NCBI GenBank assembly: GCA_963810055.1
Contig: CAWEME010000012.1
Coordinates: forward strand, 310,001 to 374,000
DNA: 64,000 bases
Origin: REEB95 sp963810055
GTDB taxonomy: Bacteria > Pseudomonadota > Alphaproteobacteria > ATCC43930 > CGMCC-115725
Direction: 5' to 3'
Numbering within the stretch: position 1 is the stretch's first letter; every line of letters begins with the position of its first letter. The translations under genes and the position numbers were made by a program. Positions 8,201-16,164 of this stretch are shown in pieces. The notes beneath the pieces are model-generated. The model did no database searches. It was not told the DNA's origin and worked only from the letters and a program-made list of their open reading frames with translations.

Positions 8201-8892
8201 GCGCCGCGCGGGCCGAAGATCGCGGTGCCGACGCGTATATAGGTCGCGCCCGCCGCGATCGCCGCCTCGAAATCGGCGCTCATGCCCATGCTGAGATCCT
8301 TCAGGCCGTTGCGCCGGGCGATCCCGGCCAGCGAGGAGAAATGCGGCGCGGGGTTTTCATTCACCGGAGGAATGCACATCAGGCCTTGGACCGGCAGGTT
8401 CCAGAGCGTACGGCAGGATTTGATGAATTCATCGGCGTCCTCGGGCGCGATGCCGGCCTTTTGCTTCTCATGGCCGGTATTGACCTGGATGAGACAGGCG
8501 ATCCGGCGGCCGGTCTTTTCCATGGCATGGGCCAGCGCCTCGGCCAGCTTGGGCCGGTCGACGGTCTCGATCATGTCGAACAAGGCAACCGCGTCCGCCA
8601 CCTTGTTGGTCTGCAACGGCCCGACCAGATGCAGGACCAGATCGGGATAGGCCCGTTTGAGCGCGGGATATTTGGCTTGGGCCTCCTGCACGCGGTTCTC
8701 GCCGAAGACGCGCTGGCCCGAAGCCAAGGCGGCTTTGATGGCGGTTTCGCCGTGGGTTTTGGAAATCGCCACCAGCGTAATTCCGCCGGGGTCGCGTTGG
8801 GCCGCGGCCGCGGCCCGGACCAGCCGGGCGCGGACAGCGGCCAGATTGCCGGCGATATAATCTAAGTCTTTGGAATCGCTCGAATCTTCCAT
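8197..8892 (-). CDS. yggS: YggS-family pyridoxal-phosphate homeostasis protein
   Basis: A 231-residue PLP-binding protein of the YggS/PROSC family, which holds PLP in a single TIM-barrel domain and buffers cellular vitamin B6; no reaction is firmly assigned to the family. V-A-I-S-K-T (about residue 40) contains the PLP lysine, G-E-N-R-V-Q-E follows, H-L-V-G-P-L-Q-T-N-K is the conserved core, and S-M-G-M-S-A-D-F near residue 204 binds the phosphate. The ATG at 8892 fits the family start; an upstream in-frame start at 9108 would run through the divergent promoter region. It is divergent from the DUF3576 lipoprotein gene. Confidence 0.92.
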   Translation of the reverse strand: MEDSSDSKDLDYIAGNLAAVRARLVRAAAAAQRDPGGITLVAISKTHGETAIKAALASGQRVFGENRVQEAQAKYPALKRAYPDLVLHLVGPLQTNKVADAVALFDMIETVDRPKLAEALAHAMEKTGRRIACLIQVNTGHEKQKAGIAPEDADEFIKSCRTLWNLPVQGLMCIPPVNENPAPHFSSLAGIARRNGLKDLSMGMSADFEAAIAAGATYIRVGTAIFGPRGA

Positions 8893-9022
8893 ATTCCCTG
8901 GGGTCCCCGCGCCGGTTCGGATGGTGAAGACATAGCGACATAGCGGGGCGGTTGGGTATAAGATTAGTGCCAAACCCGGTCCGAAAGGTTCCGGGGGGAG
9001 AGCCGTCGAGGAGCCGCTGGTC

Positions 9023-9604
9023 ATGTCCGCGAGAATTGCGTTTTTGTGCCTGTCCGCCGGGCTGTTGCTGGCCGGCTGCGGCATATTCAACCGGCCCGAC
9101 AACGGCACCGATCCCGACGCGCAACGGCGCGCCGAGGATCCCTATCACACCGATCCGAAATACATGAATCCCGACGAATACAACCGCAACATGGATGGCA
9201 AGAACACCTCGGTCATCTCCATGCTGTTCAGCAACAACGAATCCGCCAGCGCCGGCGGCGGCGGCGGCGGACCGGGCATCGGCGTCAATTCCTTCCTCTG
9301 GCACGCCTCGCTCGACACGGTGTCCTTCATGCCCCTGGCCTCGGCCGATCCCTTCGGCGGCGTCATCATCACCGATTGGTACAGCCCGCCCAACTCGCCG
9401 AACGAGCGCTTCAAGGTCAACGTCTTCATTCTCGGCCGCGAATTGCGCGCCGACGGCGTCAAGACCAGCGTGTTCCGCCAGAAGCGCGACGACAAGACCG
9501 GCGGCTGGGTCGACGCCGACGTGGACAAGAACACCGCCGGCGATCTCGAGAACGCCATCCTCGCGCGCGCGCGGCAGATGCGTCTGAGCACGGCGCAGAA
9601 ATAA
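9023..9604 (+). CDS. DUF3576 domain lipoprotein
   Basis: A 193-residue predicted outer-membrane lipoprotein. The signal peptide ends in lipobox L-L-A-G-C with the lipidated Cys at residue 19. The mature part has an acidic/Asn-rich linker with a run of glycines (about residues 78-84), followed by the conserved DUF3576 block (G-V-N-S-F-L-W-H-A-S-L-D-T and I-I-T-D-W-Y). The family is found in alphaproteobacteria, has no known function, and is commonly seen next to leuS and lptE, as here. A GAGGAG ribosome-binding site precedes the ATG. Given its neighbours it may take part in outer-membrane maintenance, but this is inference only. Confidence 0.88.
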   Translation: MSARIAFLCLSAGLLLAGCGIFNRPDNGTDPDAQRRAEDPYHTDPKYMNPDEYNRNMDGKNTSVISMLFSNNESASAGGGGGGPGIGVNSFLWHASLDTVSFMPLASADPFGGVIITDWYSPPNSPNERFKVNVFILGRELRADGVKTSVFRQKRDDKTGGWVDADVDKNTAGDLENAILARARQMRLSTAQK

Positions 9605-9630
9605 CCGCAGGCCGAGCTTTCCCACGCCCG

Positions 9631-12195
9631 ATGGCGCGGTATAACGCCAAGGCAACCGAAGAGAAATGGCAGGCGGTCTGGCGCGAGGCTAACAGCTTCG
9701 CGGTCGAAACCGACCCGCGCCGGCCCAAATATTACGTGTTGGAGATGTTCCCCTATCCCTCGGGGAAGCTCCATGTCGGCCATGTGCGCAACTACACCAT
9801 GGGCGACGTGGTGGCGCGCTACAAGCGCGCGCAGGGATTCAACGTGCTGCACCCCATGGGCTGGGACGCCTTCGGCCTGCCGGCCGAGAACGCGGCCATA
9901 TCCTCCAAGACCCACCCCAGGGACTGGACGCTCAGCAACATCGCCGTGATGCGCGGCCAGTTGCAGCGCATGGGCATCGCCTATGACTGGCGGCGCGAGA
10001 TCGCCACCTGCCATCCGGAGTATTACCGGCACGAGCAGAAGATGTTTTTGGATTTCCTCGAGGCGGGCCTGGCCTACCGCAAGGAATCCTGGGTCAACTG
10101 GGACCCCGAGGAAAACACCGTGCTGGCCAACGAGCAGGTGATCGACGGGCGCGGCTGGCGGTCCGGCGCGCCGGTCGAGAAGAAGCTGCTCTCGCAGTGG
10201 TTTTTGAAGATCACCGATTTCGCCGCCGAACTGGTGGACGCGCTCAAGGATATGCCGCGCTGGCCCGAACGCGTGCGGCTGATGCAGGAGAACTGGATCG
10301 GGCGGTCGGAAGGCGCGCGCGTGTTCTTCTCCCTCGCCGGGCGGAAAGAGAAACTCGAAGTCTTCACCACCAGGCCCGACACGCTCTTCGGCGCGTCGTT
10401 CCTGGCGATCGCGCCCAACCACAAGCTGGCCGAGGAGCTCGCCAAGAGCGATGCGAGGCTCCGGGATTTCATCGCCCTATGCAACCGCATGGGCACCAGC
10501 GAAGCGGCGCTCGAACAGGCGGAGAAGAAAGGCCATCTGACCTCGATCCAGGCGGCGCATCCCTTCGACCCCGACCGGCTGCTTCCGGTCTATGTCGCCA
10601 ATTTCGTGCTGATGGAATACGGCACCGGCGCGATCTTCGGCTGCCCGGCGCATGACCAGCGCGATCTGGACTTCGCGCGCAAATACCAACTGCCGGTCAC
10701 GCCGGTGGTGGTGCCGTCCGACATCGACGCGGTGAGCGCGGTCCTCAACGGCATCCACAACAAGGGCGAGGCCTATACCGGCGACGGCGTCCACATCAAT
10801 TCGCGCTTCTTGGACGGGCTCGACGTGGCGGCGGCCAAGGGCGAGGCGATCGCCAAGCTCGAAGGACTCGGATCGGGCCAGGGCGCCATCGTCTGGCGCT
10901 TGCGCGATTGGGGCGTGTCGCGCCAGCGTTACTGGGGCTGCCCGATCCCGGTGATCCATTGCGGCACATGCGGCATCGTGCCGGTGCCGGAAAAGGACTT
11001 GCCGGTGCGGCTGCCGGACGACGTGAGCTTCGACCAGCCCGGCAATCCGCTCGCCCATCATCCGAGCTGGAAACACGTCGCCTGCCCGAAATGCAAGGGC
11101 AAGGCCGAGCGCGAAACCGACACCTTCGACACCTTCTTCGAAAGCTCCTGGTATTTCGCGCGGTTTTGCTCGCCGCGCTCGGACCGGGCCTTCGAGATCA
11201 GGGACGTCGATTACTGGATGCCGGTCGACCAGTATATCGGCGGCATCGAGCACGCCGTGCTGCACCTGCTCTATTCGCGCTTCTTCACCCGCGCCTTGGC
11301 GCGCTGCGGCTATTGGAAGCTGGCCGAGCCCTTCGCCGGCTTGTTCACCCAGGGCATGGTTTGCCACGAGACCTATCGCGACCAGAACGGCCAGTGGCTT
11401 TTTCCCGAAGAGGTGCGGCGCGAGGGCGCCGGCGCGTTCGACGCGCATGGCCGGCCGGTGACGGTGGGCCGGCTCGAGAAAATGTCCAAATCCAAGAAGA
11501 ACGTGGTCGGGCTCGAATCGATCGTCGAGGCCTTCGGCGCCGACACGGCGCGGCTCTATCTCCTCAGCGACAGCCCGCCCGAACGCGACCTGGAATGGAC
11601 CGATGCCGGCATCGAGGGCGCCTGGCGCTACGCCAACCGGCTGTGGCGGCTGGTCTCAGAAAGACCCTCGCCCTTGCCGCCGCCCGGTGCCAAAATGCCC
11701 GACAGCTTGTCCGGGGACGACCAGAGGTTGCGCCGCGTGACCCACCAGACCATAGCCTTCGTCACCGAGGATCTCGACCGCTTCCATTTCAACAAGGCGG
11801 TGGCGCGGCTGCGCGAGCTCACCAACGCCATCGAGGAGGCCGCCCAAGCCTCGGGCGCGGTGTTGCGCGAGGCGATCGAGACGGTGGTGCGGCTGTTGGC
11901 GCCGATGATGCCGCATCTCGCCGAGGAGTTGTGGCAGGCGCTGGGGCATGGAAAAATGCTGGTCGGGGAATCCTGGCCCAAGGCGGACCCGGCCTTGACC
12001 CGGGCCGAGACGGTGACGCTGGCGGTGCAGGTGAACGGCAAGCTCCGGGGCACGGTCGAGCTGCCGCGCGACGCCGGCGAGGACGACGCCCAGGCCGCGG
12101 CGCTGGCGCTGCCCAACGTCATCAGCGCGCTCGGCGGCAAGACGCCGCGCAAGACCATCGTCGTGCCGAACCGGATCGTCAATGTCGTGGTCTAG
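9631..12195 (+). CDS. leuS: leucyl-tRNA synthetase
   Basis: An 854-residue class I synthetase that charges tRNA-Leu. The HIGH motif is H-V-G-H-V (about residue 50), followed by the conserved M-G-W-D-A-F-G-L-P-A-E-N. The CP1 editing domain spans the middle third and contains T-T-R-P-D-T-L-F-G. A zinc-type C-x-x-C segment (C-G-T-C, then C-P-K-C) lies around residues 445-490. The KMSKS loop is K-M-S-K-S near residue 618. The start at 9631 gives the family N-terminus (M-A-R-Y-N); longer in-frame starts overlap the upstream gene. The stop overlaps the first codons of lptE, suggesting an operon leuS-lptE-holA. Confidence 0.97.
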   Translation: MARYNAKATEEKWQAVWREANSFAVETDPRRPKYYVLEMFPYPSGKLHVGHVRNYTMGDVVARYKRAQGFNVLHPMGWDAFGLPAENAAISSKTHPRDWTLSNIAVMRGQLQRMGIAYDWRREIATCHPEYYRHEQKMFLDFLEAGLAYRKESWVNWDPEENTVLANEQVIDGRGWRSGAPVEKKLLSQWFLKITDFAAELVDALKDMPRWPERVRLMQENWIGRSEGARVFFSLAGRKEKLEVFTTRPDTLFGASFLAIAPNHKLAEELAKSDARLRDFIALCNRMGTSEAALEQAEKKGHLTSIQAAHPFDPDRLLPVYVANFVLMEYGTGAIFGCPAHDQRDLDFARKYQLPVTPVVVPSDIDAVSAVLNGIHNKGEAYTGDGVHINSRFLDGLDVAAAKGEAIAKLEGLGSGQGAIVWRLRDWGVSRQRYWGCPIPVIHCGTCGIVPVPEKDLPVRLPDDVSFDQPGNPLAHHPSWKHVACPKCKGKAERETDTFDTFFESSWYFARFCSPRSDRAFEIRDVDYWMPVDQYIGGIEHAVLHLLYSRFFTRALARCGYWKLAEPFAGLFTQGMVCHETYRDQNGQWLFPEEVRREGAGAFDAHGRPVTVGRLEKMSKSKKNVVGLESIVEAFGADTARLYLLSDSPPERDLEWTDAGIEGAWRYANRLWRLVSERPSPLPPPGAKMPDSLSGDDQRLRRVTHQTIAFVTEDLDRFHFNKAVARLRELTNAIEEAAQASGAVLREAIETVVRLLAPMMPHLAEELWQALGHGKMLVGESWPKADPALTRAETVTLAVQVNGKLRGTVELPRDAGEDDAQAAALALPNVISALGGKTPRKTIVVPNRIVNVVV

Positions 12196-12693
12196 GCGCA
12201 GCTTGCTGATCGCCTTGGCGGCGGCGCCTCGGCGGCTGCGGCTTCCACCCGCTTTACGGCGGGCGCACCGCCGGCGCCTACGATCCCGATTTGGCGGCGA
12301 TCAAGGTCGCGTCGATCCCCGACCGCGACGGCCAGATTCTGGCGCTCGCCTTGCGCGAAAAGCTCAATCCGCGCGGCGCCGACCTGCCGGTGCGCTACAC
12401 GCTGAGGACGAATATCGCCGTGACGCGCGGCGATCTCGGCATCGAGCGCAACGCCACCTCGGTGCGCGGCCAGATCGAAATTGTCGCCCATTACGACCTG
12501 ATCGGGCCGGGCGGCGCCATATTGCTCCACGGCCGCAGCCACACCATCAGCGCCTTCAACATCGTGCAGGACGGCTACGCCACGCAGGTGGCCGAGGACG
12601 ACGCGCGCGAGCGCGCGCTCAACGACATCAGCGAGGACATGGTGACGAACCTCGCGCTGTTACGTGCGCAACCGCCGCGCCAGCGCGAACTGA
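12182..12693 (+). CDS. lptE: LPS-assembly lipoprotein LptE, two apparent frameshifts
   Basis: LptE plugs the LptD barrel that delivers lipopolysaccharide to the outer membrane. The signal peptide begins at ATG 12182 inside the end of leuS (M-S-W-S-R-R-S-L-L-I-A-L-A-A-A). The lipobox and mature start L-G-G-C-G-F-H-P-L-Y-G-G are in another frame, so the frame changes near 12226-12230. The body (residues D-L-A-A-I-K onward) matches LptE up to N-L-A-L at about 12660. A second change near 12660-12672 would give an end R-N-R-R-A-S-A-N with stop TGA at 12691-12693. Without it the frame runs on into holA. Both breaks can be repaired by one restored GC dinucleotide. LptE is normally essential, so sequence error is likely. 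Confidence 0.75.
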
Positions 12694-12704
12694 AGGCGCG
12701 GGAT

Positions 12705-13745
12705 TTGAAGCTCGAACGGCAGCGGATCTCCGCTTTCCTCCAATCGCCGGACAAATCCGCGCGCGCCTGCCTGATCTACGGTCCCGACCGCGGCCTGGTG
12801 GCCGAGCGCGCCGAACAGCTCGCCCGCGCCATCGTGCCCGACACCCGGGACGCCTTCCGGGTGGTCTATCTTCCGGCCGAGGAGTTGGGCGCGAAGCCCG
12901 CCCGGATTCGCGACGAAGCGGCGCAGCTCTCGCTGTTGGGCGGGCGGCGGCTGATCTGGATCAAGGAAGCCGGCGACGCGGCGGGCGCGCCCTTGGCCGC
13001 GTTCCTCAAGGACGCGCCCCCGGGCGACGGCTTCGTGCTGGTCGAGGCCGGGGATTTGAAGCCGCGCTCGGGCTTGCGCCGCGCCTTCGAGGGTGCATCC
13101 AACGCCGCCGCCATCGCCTGTTATCTCGACGGGCCGCGCGAGATCGAGGCGCTGGTGCGCGAGGTGCTGGGCGCGCACCGGGTTTCGGCCGACGCGGCGG
13201 CGGTGCAATACCTGGTCGCCTCCCTGGGCGGCGACCGGATGATGAGCCGGCAGGAACTGGAGAAGCTCGCGCTTTACGCCGGCGACGGCGGCAAGATCGG
13301 CTTCGACGACGCGGCGAGCGTGGTCGGCGACAGCGCCGAGCTGTCGCTCGACGACGTGGTGCTGGGCGCGGCCGAGGGCGACACCGCGGGGTTCGAGCGC
13401 GCGCTCCACCGCGCGCTGTCCGAGGGCGAGGCGCCGGTTCGGATATTGCGCGCGGCGATGCGGCATTTCGAGCGGCTGCACCGCGCCGGGGCGAGGCTGG
13501 CCCAAGGCGGTTCCGAGGAGGACGCGATATCCGCCTTGCGCCCGCCGCTGTTCTTCAAGCTGAAGGAGCGCTTCAAGCGCCAGCTCCGGCTGTGGCCGCC
13601 CCGGCGCGCTTCGGCCGTGCTGAGCGCGCTCACCGAAACCGAAATCCGGGTCAAAAGCAGCGGCATGCCGGCCGAGACGCTCACCCGCGCCGCACTCTTG
13701 CGCATCGCGCGCGGAGCGCTGGGCGCGGCACGCGCCAAAACTTGA
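12705..13745 (+). CDS. holA: DNA polymerase III subunit delta
   Basis: A 346-residue clamp-loader subunit. The TTG at 12705 gives M-K-L-E-R-Q-R-I-S-A-F-L, the canonical N-terminus, and a GAAGG ribosome-binding site lies 8 bp upstream. Diagnostic blocks are L-I-Y-G-P-D-R-G-L-V-A-E-R-A (about residues 22-35), R-R-L-I-W-I-K-E-A (about residue 83) and the helical C-terminal collar domain. The same frame is open upstream through the lptE body, so an automated caller will report a 484-residue LptE-HolA fusion from 12291. Fusing a lipoprotein to a cytoplasmic replication subunit makes no sense, and I treat them as separate genes. Convergent with parB. Confidence 0.88.
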   Translation: MKLERQRISAFLQSPDKSARACLIYGPDRGLVAERAEQLARAIVPDTRDAFRVVYLPAEELGAKPARIRDEAAQLSLLGGRRLIWIKEAGDAAGAPLAAFLKDAPPGDGFVLVEAGDLKPRSGLRRAFEGASNAAAIACYLDGPREIEALVREVLGAHRVSADAAAVQYLVASLGGDRMMSRQELEKLALYAGDGGKIGFDDAASVVGDSAELSLDDVVLGAAEGDTAGFERALHRALSEGEAPVRILRAAMRHFERLHRAGARLAQGGSEEDAISALRPPLFFKLKERFKRQLRLWPPRRASAVLSALTETEIRVKSSGMPAETLTRAALLRIARGALGAARAKT

Positions 13746-13837
13746 CGGACGCGGCCCGAGGCCCGGGCTTGAGCCGCGCGCGGGCGGCGGGCGCTACGTG
13801 ATTGATATATATCGATGAAGGAGCGGCGGCGGCGCCC

Positions 13838-14701
13838 TCAGCGTTTCGCCCGCAGCTTCTTCAGAACCCCGTCTAATTGATCGAGCGATAAATAGCGGAT
13901 GGTGAGGGCGCCGCCCTTGGCGCCGTGGGCGATCGACACCTTGAGGCCGAGGCTGCGCGACAGCTCGCGCTCGAGCGCGACAATATCGGCGTTGCGGTGC
14001 GCGGGTTTTTTCGCGCCGGCATGCTTGTGATCGGTTTTGACCAGGCCTTCGGCCTCGCGCACGCTCATTTCCGAGGCGATGATCTTGCGGGCTAGCGCCT
14101 CCGGGTCGCGTGCGGTCACGAGCGCGCGCGCATGGCCGGCGGACAGCCTGCCGTCGCCGAGCATCTTCTGCACCGCCTCGGGCAGGCTCAAGAGCCGGAG
14201 CGTGTTGGCGATGTGGCTGCGCGACAGGCCCAGCGCGGCGGCCAAGGCTTCCTGGGTGTGCTTGAACTCGTCGATCAGGCGCTTGTAGCCCTGCGCCTCC
14301 TCGATCGGATTCAAATCCTGGCGCTGGATGTTCTCGACCAGCGCGATCTCCAACGCCTCGCGGTCGCCGAGATCGCGCACCACTGCCGGCACCTCGTGGA
14401 GACGCGCCTTCTGCGCCGCGCGCCAGCGCCGTTCGCCCGCCAGGATTTCGAAATCGCCCGGCTTGCCGGGATAAGGCCGCACCAGGATGGGCTGGAGGAT
14501 GCCCTGGGCGATGACGCTGTCGACCAGGGATTTCATGGACTCGTCGCCGAAATTCCGGCGCGGCTGGAAGCGGCCGGGATGGATCTGGTCGATCCTGAGC
14601 CGCAATTCGCCCTTGGCCCCGGGCTCGGGAATCGCCTTCTCTTCGCCCAACAGCGCGGACAGGCCGCGGCCGAGGCCGCGTTTCTTGGCCGGATCGTTCA
14701 T
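13838..14701 (-). CDS. parB: chromosome-partitioning protein ParB
   Basis: A 287-residue ParB CTPase that loads on parS and spreads along DNA. Near the N-terminus is the alphaproteobacterial R-G-L-G-R-G-L-S-A-L-L-G-E motif, followed by the ParB/Srx nuclease-like domain (I-H-P-G-R-F-Q-P-R-R-N-F; G-E-R-R-W-R-A-A CTP-binding box near residue 101) and a helix-turn-helix (A-A-A-L-G-L-S-R-S-H-I-A). The C-terminal dimerisation segment follows. The ATG at 14701 is preferred over in-frame starts further upstream because it gives the conserved short N-terminus. It follows parA by 13 bp. Three parS sites lie at 15508, 16068 and 18103. Confidence 0.96.
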   Translation of the reverse strand: MNDPAKKRGLGRGLSALLGEEKAIPEPGAKGELRLRIDQIHPGRFQPRRNFGDESMKSLVDSVIAQGILQPILVRPYPGKPGDFEILAGERRWRAAQKARLHEVPAVVRDLGDREALEIALVENIQRQDLNPIEEAQGYKRLIDEFKHTQEALAAALGLSRSHIANTLRLLSLPEAVQKMLGDGRLSAGHARALVTARDPEALARKIIASEMSVREAEGLVKTDHKHAGAKKPAHRNADIVALERELSRSLGLKVSIAHGAKGGALTIRYLSLDQLDGVLKKLRAKR

Positions 14702-14714
14702 GCCGGACGCATCG

Positions 14715-15494
14715 TCACGCCGCCCGCGCCCGTTCGCGGCGCAGCACCTCGCCCGCCAGATGGACATAGGCCTGGGCGCCCGGGCAGTGGAAATCGTAGA
14801 GCAGCACCGGCTTGCCGTGCGATGGCGCCTCGGAAATGCGCACGTTGCGCGGGATCACGGTCTCGTAAACCTTGGCGCCGAAATGCTGGCGCACATCGGC
14901 CGCGACCATGTCGGAGAGGTTGTTGCGCTTGTCGAACATGGTCAGCACCACGCCCTGGATTTCGAGGCCGGGATTGAGGCTGTTCTTGACCCGCTCGATG
15001 GTGTGGGTGAGATGGGACAGGCCTTCGAGCGCGTAGAATTCGCATTGCAGCGGCACCAGCACCGCCTGGGCCGCGACCAGGGCGTTCAAGGTCAAAAGCC
15101 CGAGCGAAGGCGGGCAATCGATCAGCACATAGGCGAACCCGCCCAAGCCGCCTTCCAGCGCGTCGCGCAGCTTGTATTCGCGGCGCTCCTCGTCGACCAA
15201 TTCGAGCTCGGCCCCGGCCAGCTCGACCGAGGCCGGCACCACCCACAACCGCGGCACCGCGGTGGGAAGAATCGCGGCGGAGAGCGGTTTTTCGCCCGAG
15301 ATCAGCTGATAGGCGGTGACGCTGCGCGCCTGGCGGGAAATGCCCAACCCGGTCGAGGCGTTGCCTTGCGGGTCGAAATCGATCAGCAGCACCTTTTCTC
15401 CCGTCGCCGCCAAGGCCGTGGCCAGGTTGACGGCGGTGGTGGTCTTGCCCACCCCGCCCTTCTGGTTGGCGATGGCGATCACCCTAGCGGGCAT
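14715..15494 (-). CDS. parA: chromosome-partitioning ATPase ParA
   Basis: A 259-residue Walker-type ATPase that moves ParB-parS complexes over the nucleoid. The deviant Walker A is K-G-G-V-G-K-T-T-T (about residues 12-20). The Walker A' / switch I region is L-L-I-D-F-D-P-Q-G-N, and Walker B is V-L-I-D-C-P-P-S. The ATG at 15494 is used. An in-frame GTG at 15515 lies inside a perfect parS and would add seven residues. The gene overlaps the 3' end of rsmG by 11 bp, so rsmG-parA-parB are probably cotranscribed. Confidence 0.96.
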   Translation of the reverse strand: MPARVIAIANQKGGVGKTTTAVNLATALAATGEKVLLIDFDPQGNASTGLGISRQARSVTAYQLISGEKPLSAAILPTAVPRLWVVPASVELAGAELELVDEERREYKLRDALEGGLGGFAYVLIDCPPSLGLLTLNALVAAQAVLVPLQCEFYALEGLSHLTHTIERVKNSLNPGLEIQGVVLTMFDKRNNLSDMVAADVRQHFGAKVYETVIPRNVRISEAPSHGKPVLLYDFHCPGAQAYVHLAGEVLRRERARAA

Positions 15495-16164
15495 GGGAAG
15501 CGCCGATTGTTTCACGTGAAACAGCCCCGAGTCGCAGTACGATTCCAGCCGGATCGGCGCGGGATTGCAGGGTTTCGGCCTTCATCCGCCAGGTCTTGCG
15601 CGCTTCGGTCAGTTCCGCCTCCGCCGCCTTGCCCTTGAGGAACAGGCAAAGGCTGTGAGCAGTGAGGAATGGTTCCGCTATATAAAGGAGTTGATCCAAG
15701 GGCGCCACCGCCCTGGCAACCACGGCATCGGCCTTCAAAGCCCCCATTTTCTCGGCGCGCAAGGCATGGATCGTGACATTCGCGGCCCCGGTTACCCGCT
15801 TGGCTTCGCGCAAAAACGCCGCCTTGCGCTGGTCGCTTTCGATCAGATGGACTTCGGGAACCCCCATGACCGCCAGCACCAGGCCGGGCAACCCGGCGCC
15901 GCTGCCGAGATCGACCACGATCCGGGTCTTCTCCGGCAAGAGCGGGAAAAGCTGGGCCGAATCCAGGATGTGGCGGCGCCAGACATCGCCCAAGGTGTTG
16001 GCCCCGACCAAATTGATGCGCCGGTTCCAGGAAGCGAGCAAGGCGACATAGGCCTCAAGGCGCGCCATGGTTTCACGTGGAACAGCGGCGATTTTGGCGA
16101 AGCCCGAAGCGCTCAGCCGGGCCGAAAGCGGCCGGATAGCGGGCGCCGCCGGATCGGGGCTCAC
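15484..16164 (-). CDS. rsmG: 16S rRNA (guanine-N7) methyltransferase RsmG
   Basis: A 226-residue SAM-dependent enzyme modifying G527 of 16S rRNA (E. coli numbering). The SAM-binding motif is V-V-D-L-G-S-G-A-G-L-P-G (about residue 88), preceded by the family block W-N-R-R-I-N-L-V and H-I-L-D-S-A-Q-L. The start is a GTG at 16164 overlapping the mnmG stop in a GTGA arrangement. Oddly, the gene carries two parS-type sequences in its coding region: an imperfect one near the start, encoding V-P-R-E-T, and a perfect one near the end, encoding V-S-R-E-T. Part of the mnmG-rsmG-parA-parB unit. Confidence 0.95.
   Translation of the reverse strand: MSPDPAAPAIRPLSARLSASGFAKIAAVPRETMARLEAYVALLASWNRRINLVGANTLGDVWRRHILDSAQLFPLLPEKTRIVVDLGSGAGLPGLVLAVMGVPEVHLIESDQRKAAFLREAKRVTGAANVTIHALRAEKMGALKADAVVARAVAPLDQLLYIAEPFLTAHSLCLFLKGKAAEAELTEARKTWRMKAETLQSRADPAGIVLRLGAVSRETIGASHAR
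15508..15523. other. parS site 1 (perfect), inside the 3' end of rsmG
   Basis: TGTTTCACGTGAAACA is a perfect 16-bp palindrome identical to the bacterial parS consensus bound by ParB. It lies in rsmG codons 214-219 and 14 bp upstream of the parA start. Confidence 0.95.
16068..16083. other. parS-like site 2 (imperfect), inside the 5' part of rsmG
   Basis: The core at 16070-16083 is GTTTCACGTGGAAC, which differs from the parS core GTTTCACGTGAAAC at one base. It lies in codons 27-32 of rsmG. Weaker ParB binding is expected; function is inferred from spacing and similarity. Confidence 0.75.

Noticed and set aside
9046..9630. N-terminal extension of leuS through the DUF3576 gene
   Set aside because: The extension is Arg/His-rich shadow sequence; LeuRS starts canonically at 9631.
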